Positions 51,253 to 60,952 are shown, counted from the first letter of the stretch. The stretch is 64,000 nucleotides of DNA from Candidatus Methanoperedens sp. BLZ2 (GCF_002487355.1 NZ_NTMG01000040.1:1-64000); one strand, 5' to 3'. Numbers and translations: made by a program. The notes: generated by a model not told the origin, from the sequence alone.

Positions 51253-51429
51253 TTACATTATTTTTAAGCATTCGTCATCCGAAGCATCAACTTTTTTCTC
51301 ATATAGTCTATAATGACGACATTCTTTACAACGATAATAATAAAATGCTGTAGTATTGTTGCGTTTTCTGGAATTTACTTCAATATTTTTGCTGCCACAA
51401 AACGAACATTTTATACTCGGAGTCATCAT
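51253..51429 (-). CDS. Tiny zinc-ribbon protein
   Basis: A 58-aa protein: MMTPSIKCSFCGSKNIEVNS ... RCKECRHYRLYEKK. The pairs CSFC and CKEC form a classical zinc ribbon like the N-terminal domains of insertion-sequence or transcription-factor proteins. There is no SD. It may be a truncated IS1-type InsA-like N-terminus, or a free-standing protein. The rest of 51221-51613 holds no other gene. Confidence 0.55.
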   Translation of the reverse strand: MMTPSIKCSFCGSKNIEVNSRKRNNTTAFYYYRCKECRHYRLYEKKVDASDDECLKIM

Positions 51430-51613
51430 TGTTTGTATGGACTATCTACTTCTTGATTTTTTCTATTCTGCATGGTTCTCAGGGAGGAGGCTGGTCCCGG
51501 ACCAGAGAGGTGAAGGTTTTTGAAATTACAAATTCTCCATATCTAATTCCTTAACCAATGACCGATGTTGATGAGGGAAAAGAGATTTAACAACAAGAGC
51601 ATAATGATTCCTT

Positions 51614-52120
51614 ATGGAACTTAAAGAAATAATCAAACAAATTGCCAATGTCAGTAAGGTTGAGATTAAAAGGGTTGCGCCAAAGGAATGCGAAGAGATT
51701 AAAGGCCTGATATTAAAATCAACACCTGATGACCTGTATGAGAAAATGGTAGTTGGTTACCTTACATCGATATGTGCTGAATGCATGTACCCTGATACAT
51801 TTCACCTCCAGCGAAATGACCTGGATTATATCGGTTTTGAACTTGAAAAGGGTACTATAGAAACAGAAACAGCGGGAAAAATGCTTGGCACTTGCATGAA
51901 AGGTGGAAAGATCAAGGTTAATAAAGCGGGAGATGAAACCGGAAGCTCCATGAACGGGGGGGAAATAATCGCAGATGAGATAATGGGTATTGGTAATACA
52001 TTAAAAGGGAAAATAATTGCCGGTAAAGTAGGCAAACTCTCAAAGAACCAGGGAGCTGAGATAATAATAAACGGAGTCAAATATAAACGGAGTCTGCTTG
52101 ACAGATTATTGGGAAAATAG
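51614..52120 (+). CDS. GXGXG/beta-helix repeat protein
   Basis: A 168-aa protein. The N-terminal helical half contains CAEC (about 54-57). The C-terminal half has three repeats of G-x3-G-x2-M-x-G-G-x-I type (GKMLGTCMKGGKIKVN, GSSMNGGEIIADEI, GNTLKGKIIAGKVG), as in the GXGXG domain of glutamate synthase and formylmethanofuran dehydrogenase C. It is too short to be such an enzyme. ATG 51614, no SD. It is likely a stand-alone structural or binding protein of unknown role. Confidence 0.55.
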   Translation: MELKEIIKQIANVSKVEIKRVAPKECEEIKGLILKSTPDDLYEKMVVGYLTSICAECMYPDTFHLQRNDLDYIGFELEKGTIETETAGKMLGTCMKGGKIKVNKAGDETGSSMNGGEIIADEIMGIGNTLKGKIIAGKVGKLSKNQGAEIIINGVKYKRSLLDRLLGK

Positions 52121-52659
52121 CAGAAAGCTATACCAACAGTACAATTTTATATTTGTTGGGGAACCTTGTATTATCTCTCTATGTCCTCTATTCCCATTTC
52201 TTTAATGAATGTACTCTTCATTTCAATCCTTCATTATAATAATTATAACCGTCATATTATTTACATGCATAAATATATATGTCCGAATAGTATAGTATAA
52301 TATGGATTGGTTGCAAATGGGAGTGACTTTACCTCCCTTTGAAAAGATAAAAAAATGACATCATTAAAAATAGACAAATGGGCTTATAATTGTACAAATT
52401 ATCGAAGAAAAATTGGCTGTGTTTTGAAGAAGAGATATTGTTGCCCTGAAAAATGTATAAAATATACCCCTTTTAAACCTAAGTAAGCTGTATCTCTATT
52501 TTTATTCCTGAGAGCTTTTGATCAAAATGTCGTATAATTTAGGGTTAGATGCAGTGTCCTTGGAAAATCTCGGCGGATATAGCAATTGTAATATTTGCAT
52601 TTTTAAAAATCTCCCCATCTTCATAGGGCTAGAGTACGTTAGCTATATGGACTGATCTC
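52121..52659. other. Gap with one tiny Cys-rich frame
   Basis: Apart from the 43-codon frame at 52355-52486, I see no gene, RNA or repeat here. The DNA is AT-rich, with a TATA-like AATATATATG near 52270 and a T-rich stretch near 52500. Confidence 0.4.
52355..52486 (+). CDS. Tiny Cys-rich frame
   Basis: A 43-codon frame, MTSLKIDKWAYNCTNYRRK ... KKRYCCPEKCIKYTPFKPK, with five cysteines and many Lys/Arg residues. The pattern resembles the small metal-binding proteins elsewhere in the window. There is no SD, so the assignment is tentative. Confidence 0.35.
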   Translation: MTSLKIDKWAYNCTNYRRKIGCVLKKRYCCPEKCIKYTPFKPK

Positions 52660-52905
52660 TTGAAAGCTCATGAGCTCAACACGGTCTCAGATAACGCAAA
52701 GATGTTTTGTGATCAAGTCGATTCTCTCGCTGGAAGTGGCCGGTTACCTTCCTGGCTTGTGGGTGCTATCAAGATCACGATTAAGCCAATCATCTTGAAG
52801 GGTATGGTAGAAAAAGAGATTAACTTTGAGGCTATCAGAGGAGCCTGGAAGATCCCGGCAAATATGCGATATATCCCACAATACGAAAGATATCTGAAAT
52901 GTTAA
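52660..52905 (+). CDS. Small hypothetical protein
   Basis: An 81-aa protein with TTG start. It is mostly helical (NAKMFCDQVDSLAGSGRLPS, IKPIILKGMVEKEINFEAIR). No SD or known motif. It ends 12 bases before the next gene on the same strand, which suggests co-transcription with the membrane-anchored protein. Confidence 0.4.
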   Translation: MKAHELNTVSDNAKMFCDQVDSLAGSGRLPSWLVGAIKITIKPIILKGMVEKEINFEAIRGAWKIPANMRYIPQYERYLKC

Positions 52906-52917
52906 GAGGAAGATAAA

Positions 52918-53667
52918 ATGGAAACGAATGAAATTATTAGCAAAATTTGGGAATTTATAGCGAAAGTTAAGATAAAACACGTTTCATTAATCATCAGTCT
53001 CCTCGCAGCTGTGTTTGTATATCAATCCAATGACATTGCATCTCAGGCCTATAATAATTCTGCTGTTGCCAATAGCATAGCATCTCAGGCCAATAATAAT
53101 TCTGTTGTTGCGTTGGCACATGAAATGAATACTCAAGAGTCTACTATCCGTGTTGGAATGTCAAGCTCCACGGTGTTAAATGACGGTATAAATAACAGTA
53201 TATTCATGTTTAGGATACCACTTATTAACGGGTATTACGCAAGATATCCGGCGTCAGTTATGGGTGATAAGATAGATCTTATTTTCAATGGTGATAGTGT
53301 TGATTTAAGAAATACTTTAGTATCATTTCCACAATCACCAGCGAATTTCTTAGTTTTCAATGACCAGCCACGATACATTGATTTTGTCTTTGGGAACATT
53401 TCAATAAATGGTAATATTTTTAGAGAATATAGCTCCGATATATTTCTTAATTTCAAAAAAGAGAATTTAAAGGTTAAAGACAACACTATTTCGATGGGCT
53501 TTCCATATTTAGATTTTTCTTCTGACAATTTCCCCGAAGATTTCAAGTATATTAAAATTGATTTTCAGTTTAACTACGATGGAACAAATGTTACAGACAC
53601 CAAGCGTACTGTGAATTATAATGATTATAAAGTGACGGTTTATCAAGTGAATCTTACAACAACCTGA
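52918..53667 (+). CDS. Membrane-anchored protein, paralogue of the 53792 gene
   Basis: A 249-aa protein. One membrane segment lies at about 20-38 (HVSLIISLLAAVFVYQSNDI). Then come two direct repeats of ASQAxNNSxVA, which are also visible in the DNA (53038-53110), and a beta-rich domain with FRIPLINGYYARYPASV and YIDFVFGN. The gene at 53792, read from the opposite strand, shares RIPL(I/V)NGYYARYP and the same layout. ATG 52918 follows AGAGGAAG. The C-terminal domain is probably outside or just under the membrane; the function is unknown. Confidence 0.6.
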   Translation: METNEIISKIWEFIAKVKIKHVSLIISLLAAVFVYQSNDIASQAYNNSAVANSIASQANNNSVVALAHEMNTQESTIRVGMSSSTVLNDGINNSIFMFRIPLINGYYARYPASVMGDKIDLIFNGDSVDLRNTLVSFPQSPANFLVFNDQPRYIDFVFGNISINGNIFREYSSDIFLNFKKENLKVKDNTISMGFPYLDFSSDNFPEDFKYIKIDFQFNYDGTNVTDTKRTVNYNDYKVTVYQVNLTTT

Positions 53668-53791
53668 GGGAAAACTGGAAAAAAAGAAAATGACGGTGGA
53701 TATTGACTTTGAGGGGCGCACTCCATCTATCTATGAGTCTGCGACACCCTCCCGTCGGGGTTGATATGGGGGTTTGTTTTAAAACTTAACT

Positions 53792-54499
53792 TTAATTAAT
53801 CTTATTTATTTCACGTTTTTCGATTTTAACTAAGCTAACAGAGTTTATTTTTCCATCTGATACGGTAAATTCAATATTTGGATTAATCGTCCATGTAACC
53901 ATCTTACTGAAATCTGTATAATGAATTTCAAGTATCATAAAATTTTTACCATCGTTAAGATTGTCGTTTGAGGGAACTAATTTTATTGTATAGAGTGATT
54001 CATCCTCGGTTAGATTATAATAAGGATATTTGGTGAAGACGATTTCAATATAAGTAGGCTTATCCCTATCAACAAACCAAAAACTCTTAGGATTATGAGT
54101 GGTTTTTGTCTCTATAATCGGTACCTCTTTCAGATCCATTTTTTTCCCATTTAATACACCCTGGATTGAATCAATTAGTGTAGGATATCTAGCGTAATAC
54201 CCATTAACTAGAGGAATCCTAATAGACGATTTATTCAGATATGTATCGTTTATGTAAGAATTCGAATATTGTGGAGATCCAATTTGCAAATTCGCCTCTT
54301 CAATAATATTTTGATGAGATAAAGCCTCATTGGAAATAATTAATGAGAAAATCGAAAATATTGCAGTAAAGATAAATACAATTACGCCAAGATTGAACTC
54401 ATTTTTAGTTATTATATAATTTTTTTCACCTAGTTCACCATTCCCAGAGATATCTGCGCCCCTACTAATACAACCGGATTTTCTATTTGACTTAGTCAT
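53792..54499 (-). CDS. Membrane-anchored protein, paralogue of the 52918 gene
   Basis: A 235-aa protein. A membrane segment (LGVIVFIFTAIFSIFSLIIS, about 33-52) precedes a domain with SIRIPLVNGYYARYP and FVDRDKPTYIEIVFTK, matching the convergent neighbour. ATG 54499 has AAGGAATGAT upstream, which is weak. The two genes end 125 bases apart, tail to tail. They probably arose by an inverted duplication. Unknown function. Confidence 0.6.
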   Translation of the reverse strand: MTKSNRKSGCISRGADISGNGELGEKNYIITKNEFNLGVIVFIFTAIFSIFSLIISNEALSHQNIIEEANLQIGSPQYSNSYINDTYLNKSSIRIPLVNGYYARYPTLIDSIQGVLNGKKMDLKEVPIIETKTTHNPKSFWFVDRDKPTYIEIVFTKYPYYNLTEDESLYTIKLVPSNDNLNDGKNFMILEIHYTDFSKMVTWTINPNIEFTVSDGKINSVSLVKIEKREINKIN

Positions 54500-55019
54500 T
54501 TTATATCATTCCTTATCCAAGCCTGGAAGCTCTTCCTGGGATGGCATGAGCAGCCTAATCGAGCTGGCCGTATATCCTAGTATGATCTTGGATTAAAAAG
54601 CCGTTTTGATTTTGGGTATTTTTGGGGAACGCACCCAAAAGGCAAAATAAGAAATCTTTAATTTCTTGTTGTTGCGACAACCTCATTGTTTTAACCCGTG
54701 GTGGAAGCTCGCTTATGTGGTTTTATATTGTTTTCTGGCAAAAGCCCGTTAAAAAGTGCATATAAGGCATTATAAGATGCAGTTTACCTTCTCTATTATT
54801 TTGCAATGAAGGTGATCTGAGGATGCCAGGTTTTCAAATGATTTTGTTATGATTATGAAAATCAATTACATATTTAAAAATACATGAATAGATATTATTT
54901 TATATTTATAATGTCTGATTTTTATAAACGCCATTAAACAGAATTAAAAATCCGTTGGAATATGAAAGATTTAAACGCCATGAAACCTAATCAGAAGTTA
55001 GCCATAAGGAAGGACAGCC
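54500..55019. other. Non-coding gap with three small hairpins
   Basis: There is no gene. Three adjacent hairpins stand out: TTGGGT/ACCCAA (54612-54638), AAGAAAT/ATTTCTT (54649-54667), and GTTGT/ACAAC (54668-54681). They could terminate or structure a transcript, or belong to a small RNA. A 24-codon frame overlaps the next start and is probably not translated. Confidence 0.4.
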
Positions 55020-55664
55020 ATGCATATCACTCATAGTTATATTGGAACAATTAAAGCACCCTATCGATGCTTGTTTTTCTTACTTATTGAAGATTACATT
55101 GAAGCTCAAACCCAATTTACACATGAATTAGATTTACACCTTGAACGCTTCGCTCGCAAACTTGGCGATAGCTCAGCATTGGTTCGTCCATTTACCGGAG
55201 ATATAGAAACAGTATGGCAACACGTTTTGGAAAAGTCTTGGTCTGCTGAAGAACTGAACGAAATACAAAATACTCCTGCCTTGCTAATGATTGATCAGGA
55301 TTTCAAAGATTTTGATCCTCGTAAACATCCATGGCTGGTTATTAATTTTGGACGTAGAGTGACGGGAGAACATGGAGGACTTCTGCTGTTTGAACATATT
55401 CTTGATAATTTAGCAGAGATTGTGCTAAATGCAAATGAAGATTTTTTCACTGCCGCCTATAATTTAAAACATGAAATTAAAGCGACAGAATTTGCAAAAA
55501 CCTTTGAAGCGAAGCCTGGTATACTTGGATTCAGTATCAATCTATTTTATGCTAGTAGTCTGCTCCAGAAAATTTATAAACGAAGTCTTGGGATGATGAG
55601 CGCTCCAAAGGCCAGCCCTAGCTTCAAAGCTCCTTATCCACCCAACCCCCCAAGGCTGGAATAG
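55020..55664 (+). CDS. Hypothetical soluble protein
   Basis: A 214-aa protein with ATG after AAGGAAGGA, a strong SD. It has ALLMIDQDFKDFDPRKHPWL and VINFGRRV as a conserved-looking core and a Pro-rich C-terminus (YPPNPPRLE). No membrane segment or cysteine cluster. I do not recognise it. The location next to TIR and STAND genes suggests, but does not show, a role in conflict. Confidence 0.55.
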   Translation: MHITHSYIGTIKAPYRCLFFLLIEDYIEAQTQFTHELDLHLERFARKLGDSSALVRPFTGDIETVWQHVLEKSWSAEELNEIQNTPALLMIDQDFKDFDPRKHPWLVINFGRRVTGEHGGLLLFEHILDNLAEIVLNANEDFFTAAYNLKHEIKATEFAKTFEAKPGILGFSINLFYASSLLQKIYKRSLGMMSAPKASPSFKAPYPPNPPRLE

Positions 55665-55717
55665 CATTAAGAACATAAATATCGATGAATAAATGACTAA
55701 ATCGTAGGAAAAATGCC

Positions 55718-55766
55718 CAGCACAGTAAGGAGAGAGGGGACCATAGAATAAATACTACAATTTTAC
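55718..55766 (+). repeat. Left direct repeat flanking the membrane-protein gene
   Basis: AAGGAGAGAGGGGACCATA followed by GAATAAATACTACAATTTT. A close copy lies at 56716-56760 (AAGGAGAAAGGGATCCATA, then CAGAAATAAATACTACAATT). The two copies bracket the gene at 55931-56710, so that gene looks like a cassette between direct repeats. The right copy runs into long repeat B. Confidence 0.55.
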
Positions 55767-55930
55767 TCCTGAAAGAACCGCTGATATCATCCAAGAGCCT
55801 TAAGTCCGAGATTTTGGGTAAATTGGGAAATTGTAGTTACGTTTATACTATTTTTATTAGTTTATTTATTCAAAAGAATGATGTTTTTATGTTTTTAAAA
55901 ATCTTCAAGATATATAAAATCTATTTCAAT

Positions 55931-56710
55931 ATGGAAAATGATTTACTTATGAAAAATTTAGATAAAAAAATTTCAATATCCAATGTTATTTTTAATGTTG
56001 TTTTTGTTATTGTTTCAATTATAATATTTTATGTTTTGTTTAAAGTTTCAGGAATAAATTTCTCAACTTATCCAGATATTTTTCTGAACTTTGCAATAAA
56101 AATGAATAATTACAGTAATCTAATTCTTTCAATTTTAACTTTTTTCCTTGTAATTATCACAGCCTACTATGCAAAGGTAACTCATAAATTACTCAAGCTA
56201 ACGGATGATAACCGAAGATTCGAGATAAAACCAAATCTACTGATTAATGTAGGTGAACCAGAGTTTAGTGTAGATAACAAATATAGAATTTTATCTAATA
56301 AAATAAATATAACAAATTATGGTCGAGGACCTGCTGTTGATATTAAATTTAAAACATCTGTTGCAGATGACAACGAAACAAATGCAGTTTGTCAACATAG
56401 AGATATTCCTATATTATTGCCTACCGATCCTACTTATGAAGTTATAGTAAACATCCATACTTCACAATATAATTTGCATGATTATAAAGAAGATTTTCTA
56501 AGATTAGATGTACTTTATGAAGATGTTGAAAGGAATCTTTACAAACTGAAGCATGTTTATAGATTAGTTATTATTCAAGAAAACCCGGTTTATTTCGTTA
56601 TGAAAAGTGAAGAACTATATTTCTGCGCATTCGAAGATCGAACATCTATATTTGAAGGTAATTTTTTGAATAGAAAAGATAAACTAATTTTTAGTAGGCA
56701 AGGTTGGTGA
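55931..56710 (+). CDS. Membrane-anchored protein with beta-sandwich domain, paralogue of the 33573 gene
   Basis: A 259-aa protein from ATG 55931; an earlier frame start at 55814 lacks an SD and is hydrophobic and odd. Two transmembrane segments (VIFNVVFVIVSIIIFYVLF, then ILSILTFFLVIITAYYAK) precede the domain RILSNKINITNYGRGPAVDI, with a C-terminal region of unknown fold. The arrangement matches the 33573 protein. It is AT-rich and flanked by 40-base direct repeats, signs of transfer. Confidence 0.6.
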   Translation: MENDLLMKNLDKKISISNVIFNVVFVIVSIIIFYVLFKVSGINFSTYPDIFLNFAIKMNNYSNLILSILTFFLVIITAYYAKVTHKLLKLTDDNRRFEIKPNLLINVGEPEFSVDNKYRILSNKINITNYGRGPAVDIKFKTSVADDNETNAVCQHRDIPILLPTDPTYEVIVNIHTSQYNLHDYKEDFLRLDVLYEDVERNLYKLKHVYRLVIIQENPVYFVMKSEELYFCAFEDRTSIFEGNFLNRKDKLIFSRQGW

Positions 56711-56741
56711 TCCGGAGAAAGGAGAAAGGGATCCATACAGA

Positions 56742-56990
56742 AATAAATACTACAATTTTTATCACAAAAATATAGTATTTCACCCTTTTTTGAGGGACAT
56801 ATTGACCAAAATAAGCAGATACTAGGCTTTAAAAACTATAAAAACTTTTAAATTGTAGTATAGTAAAACTCATCATTCAAAGAGGTCTAATTTTCGCTAT
56901 TCATTGACTGTATTCCTAAAAAATGATTAGTCCTAATGTACTTGTTTCGAGGATGCGTCTAAATATATCGATAAGAAGGTAATGGAAGAA
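56742..56990 (-). repeat. Long inverted repeat, copy B
   Basis: The reverse complement of copy A (31967-32204), about 95 percent identical by eye apart from an 11-base insertion in B. Its left end carries the palindromic AAATACTACAATTTTTATCA element. It lies 20 bases from the stop of the TIR protein, and bounds, together with copy A, a segment of about 24.5 kb. Confidence 0.9.
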
Positions 56991-57010
56991 TCATATTGAT
57001 ATACAGTATC

Positions 57011-60000
57011 TTATGCCTTCCCTCTTTGCCACGCCTTCGCCACCTGTCGCCAGTCCGCATTGATGGTGAAGGGGTTGAGCCTGACTGACTTGCGGCAGTG
57101 GGGGCAGGGGATTTCTGTGCCGAGGGCAGAGGCGGGAATTTCGGACCATGTGCGGCAGAAGGGGCAGGGGAAGGATGTATTTTGGCGCCAGAATTGCCAT
57201 AAAGGAGGATTGGAATACCAAGCAGAAACAATTGGTACACCCAAGACGTTCTCCATACGCAAAAAAAGCATCTTGCCATATTTTTCACCTGCAACGATAG
57301 TCACGCCATCTGATGAAATATTTGAAGTCGTTATTGGACTTTCTCCTTTGAAATTGGCAATTATTTCACCATTTTCCATATCCCACACTTTCAGTGTTTT
57401 ATCATCTGATGCAGAAATTGCACATCGCCCGTCTATTGTTACAGTAACCGCATTTATGAATCCAGAATGACCTTCAAAGGTGTTCAGTAACTTCCCTGTT
57501 TCTAAATCCCATACTTTCAACGTTTCGTCATATGATCCAGAGATTGCGAGCTTGCCATCTGGCGTCAAAGCGACAGCAGAGACAATACTATAATGACCTT
57601 TAAGTGTGTGCATTACATTCATAGTTTCCAAATTCCAAGCTTTCAATGTTCCATCAAACGATGCAGAGATTGCAAGCCTGCCGTCTGGCGTCACAACAAC
57701 GGCAGAGATAATACCAGAATGACCTTCAAGTGTGTGTATTACATTCCCAGTTACAATATCCCATATTTTCAGGGTTCTGTCCAATGATCCAGTGATTGCA
57801 AGCATACCATCTGGTGTCAAAACAATCGCTTTGAATATATCAGAATGGCATTTAAACGTGTTCAGCACCTTTCCTGTATCCAGATTCCATACTTTCAACG
57901 TTTCATCAAAAGATGCAGAGATTGCAAGCCGCCCGTCTGCCGTTACACTAACCGCAAAAACTATTCCAAAATGACCTTCAAGAGTGTTCAATAACTTCCC
58001 CGTTTTTATATCCCATACTTTCAATGTTTTATCATCAGATGCAGAGATTACACGTCGTCCATCTGCCGTTACGACAACAGCTTCGACCAATTTAGAATGA
58101 CATTCTAAGGCGTTCGGCATTTTCCCTGTTTCAAAGTTCCACACTTTCAACGTATTATCCGATGATCCAGAGATTGCCAGCCGCCCATCTGCTGTAACTG
58201 CAACTGCATTGACTGGACTAGAATGACCTTCAAGAGTGTTCAATAACTTCCCGGTTTCTATATCCCACACTTTCAACGTATTATCCAATGATCCAGAGAT
58301 TGCCAGCCGCCCGTCTGCAGTCACTGTAACCGCATAGACATAACTAGAATGACCTTCAAGAGTGTTCAATATCTCCCCGGTTTCCAGATTCCACACTTTC
58401 AACGTATTATCCGATGATCCAGAGATTGCCCTATGCCCATCTGCTGTAACTGCAACTGCATTGACTGGACTAGAATGGCCTTCAAGAGTTTTCAATAACT
58501 TCCCGGTTTCTATATCCCACATTTTCAGCGTTTTATCATCAGATCCAGAGATTGCTCTATGCCCATCTGCTGTCACTGCAATTGCATTGACTGGACTAGA
58601 ATGGCCCTCCAGAGTGTTCAATATCTCCCCGGTTTCTATATCCCACACTTTCAGCATTTTATCATCAGATCCAGAGATTGCTCTATGCCCATCTGCTGTC
58701 AATGCAACTGCCTTGATCGAACTAGAATGACCTTCAAGAGTGTTCAATATCTCCCCAGTTTCAATATCCCACACTTTCAGCGTTTTATCATCAGATCCAG
58801 AGATTGCTAGTCGCCCGTCTGCTGTCACTGCAACAGCTTTGACTTTACTGGAATGCACCATGATTTTCAGGATTTCCCCTGTTTCCACATCCCATACCTT
58901 CAAAATATTGTCATGTGATACAGATCTATTGCGCGCCTCCTTCATAGTTTCATTATATGGTCCAGAGACTGCAATTGCCCGTCGTCCGTCAGCCGTTACC
59001 GCAACCGCATTTATCCTAGGAGAACAACCTTCAATAGTACGCAAAAGCGGCCCGCCAGGCGGCGTCAGATTCGGCATCATTGGCCGCAGCCACGGCGCAC
59101 CTTTCCACTGCTTCATCTGCACAAGCAGAGCTTTAATCTCTGGATATTCGAAAGTCAGCAATCTACCCGTCATCTGCGATGGAAGCTGCGACTTATCCTC
59201 CGCCAGAACATGCGCCGACAGCCGCAGCGCCCCCTGCACTAACCGCAGCGCCCTATCCTTTCCATCAACATAAGCGCTTAAAATCTTCTGCGCAGTATCA
59301 TAATCCGCCATAAGCTCAAACACATCTGTCGCTTTCAATTTTGTCAGCATCCAGTAAAAATCAAACAACAGAGCGCTCACTTCATCCTTCTTTCCAGCCT
59401 GAACCATATGATACACCAGACGCTGGAAGAAATAGCCGTCGTTCGGACCAGTATGCCAGCCTTCCGGTGATTTCTGGCGATAAATCTCTAAAAGCTCACC
59501 GTGCAGACCAGTGAGATCGCCCAGCACAGCACGCAGATAATCGTGCTGCAGATCGTGCATCGACACCCTCCGCCCGGGTGATTTACCCTCTAACTTGATC
59601 AGAGACTTGCGCTCAAGTGTGATCAGCAGTTGTCGGGCACTGCGCTCATTCACTCCGTTCGTGGAAATCCAGAACATTATCACAGTTTCTTCAGGCACAG
59701 CCTCAGAGTGTGGGAAAACCGCCAGTTCCTTGTAATGTTTTTCCCATGCCGGATCAGTGCGTGCCAGCGCATCCACGCTCACCTTTAGCGACTTTAATAC
59801 ATCCGGATATGGATAATTGGGGAACTGCTTCATAAGAAAAGAAAGATCAGCCTGGCGCAATGATTCAAGCAGGTCATTCCAGGGAGTTCCTTCACTCACC
59901 ATCGCCCCGCAAAGCGCCAGGGCAAAAGGCAGATATCCACACTCCTTCACCACATCGTTTGCTTCAGCCGACATTTCATTCATGCACTGACCTGAATAAC

Positions 60001-60952
60001 TGGTAAGAAGCCGCATCGCATCCTCAATACTTAGCACATCCAGCCTGTGCTCCTGAGCGCCCAGAGATGTCGCCAGTCCCCCATCCCTTGTGGTGATCAG
60101 CAGCCTGCATCGAGTTCCAAGCGCATTCAAAAACGCCTCAGCGTGTCTCACATCCCAGATGTCATCCAGCACCAGCAGGCAGTTCTTATCCGCAAGCACC
60201 TTTGCTATGCGAGCTTTTCCGCTTTCAATATCAATGTACTCTTTCAGGTCATCATTGAACGCCTGCCCCACAGCCATCATATTTCGGGCAATATCAGGCT
60301 GCTGCCCCAGGGTCAGCCAGACCACGCCATCCCTGAAAGCGTGGCGTGTCTCGCAGGCACGGGCAAACGCTGCAACCAGCACCGATTTCCCGATTCCACC
60401 CATACCCTGAAGCGCAGTGGTTTTTTTTGCCGAGGTAATAACGATCGGGTGGTTAACATCAGCCAGCACGGTATTTTTCAGGTGTTCCATGAATTCAGGG
60501 CGGGGAAGAAAGTGAGCCGGCAGCGAAGGCACTCCCCGAAGTTCACCCAGTGGAACGACAGGATATCCCAGCACGCGCAATAGATCAGCCAGTGCATCAG
60601 CATAAGGGCGTGACTCGCGCATGTCTGGAGAATTGAGCTTCCTGAGTTCGATGGGGAGCAGGTCGCGTTTGCCAGAGCGGATGATAGGGATGACGATCTT
60701 GCATGCACTTAGCGCATGCTGCCACTCTGCTCTGACGTAATCCGACTGTATCGCTTTTGGACCAATGACTACGATAAGCCTGCCACTGCTGTCGATCGCA
60801 TCGCGGATTTCCTTATGGAATGTCAGCGCTCTGCTTGGCATATCGGTGCGGTCATACCACACTGCGAATCCATTCGCTGTGAGATCTTTATACAGGTGCC
60901 TTACGAAAGGTTCGTCATCGCCGCGCGCGTAGGAAAGGAAGATGCTGTTCAT
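57011..60952 (-). CDS. TIR-NB-ARC-WD40 (STAND) protein with zinc-ribbon tail
   Basis: A 1313-aa protein. The TIR domain (2-130) begins SIFLSYARGDDEPFVRHLY and has E76 in DYVRAEWQHAL at the expected NADase position. The NB-ARC/STAND core has P-loop GMGGIGKS (183-190) and CLLVLDDIWDV Walker B (about 270). A winged helix and helical region follow. Fourteen WD40 repeats (about 660-1245) form two seven-blade propellers. The C-terminus has CPFCRTW and CPHCRKS, a zinc ribbon. I infer an NLR-like immune receptor: WD40 sensing, NB-ARC oligomerisation and TIR NADase action. A full copy without frameshift. It precedes, on the same strand, nothing but repeat B. Confidence 0.9.
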   Translation of the reverse strand: MNSIFLSYARGDDEPFVRHLYKDLTANGFAVWYDRTDMPSRALTFHKEIRDAIDSSGRLIVVIGPKAIQSDYVRAEWQHALSACKIVIPIIRSGKRDLLPIELRKLNSPDMRESRPYADALADLLRVLGYPVVPLGELRGVPSLPAHFLPRPEFMEHLKNTVLADVNHPIVITSAKKTTALQGMGGIGKSVLVAAFARACETRHAFRDGVVWLTLGQQPDIARNMMAVGQAFNDDLKEYIDIESGKARIAKVLADKNCLLVLDDIWDVRHAEAFLNALGTRCRLLITTRDGGLATSLGAQEHRLDVLSIEDAMRLLTSYSGQCMNEMSAEANDVVKECGYLPFALALCGAMVSEGTPWNDLLESLRQADLSFLMKQFPNYPYPDVLKSLKVSVDALARTDPAWEKHYKELAVFPHSEAVPEETVIMFWISTNGVNERSARQLLITLERKSLIKLEGKSPGRRVSMHDLQHDYLRAVLGDLTGLHGELLEIYRQKSPEGWHTGPNDGYFFQRLVYHMVQAGKKDEVSALLFDFYWMLTKLKATDVFELMADYDTAQKILSAYVDGKDRALRLVQGALRLSAHVLAEDKSQLPSQMTGRLLTFEYPEIKALLVQMKQWKGAPWLRPMMPNLTPPGGPLLRTIEGCSPRINAVAVTADGRRAIAVSGPYNETMKEARNRSVSHDNILKVWDVETGEILKIMVHSSKVKAVAVTADGRLAISGSDDKTLKVWDIETGEILNTLEGHSSSIKAVALTADGHRAISGSDDKMLKVWDIETGEILNTLEGHSSPVNAIAVTADGHRAISGSDDKTLKMWDIETGKLLKTLEGHSSPVNAVAVTADGHRAISGSSDNTLKVWNLETGEILNTLEGHSSYVYAVTVTADGRLAISGSLDNTLKVWDIETGKLLNTLEGHSSPVNAVAVTADGRLAISGSSDNTLKVWNFETGKMPNALECHSKLVEAVVVTADGRRVISASDDKTLKVWDIKTGKLLNTLEGHFGIVFAVSVTADGRLAISASFDETLKVWNLDTGKVLNTFKCHSDIFKAIVLTPDGMLAITGSLDRTLKIWDIVTGNVIHTLEGHSGIISAVVVTPDGRLAISASFDGTLKAWNLETMNVMHTLKGHYSIVSAVALTPDGKLAISGSYDETLKVWDLETGKLLNTFEGHSGFINAVTVTIDGRCAISASDDKTLKVWDMENGEIIANFKGESPITTSNISSDGVTIVAGEKYGKMLFLRMENVLGVPIVSAWYSNPPLWQFWRQNTSFPCPFCRTWSEIPASALGTEIPCPHCRKSVRLNPFTINADWRQVAKAWQRGKA

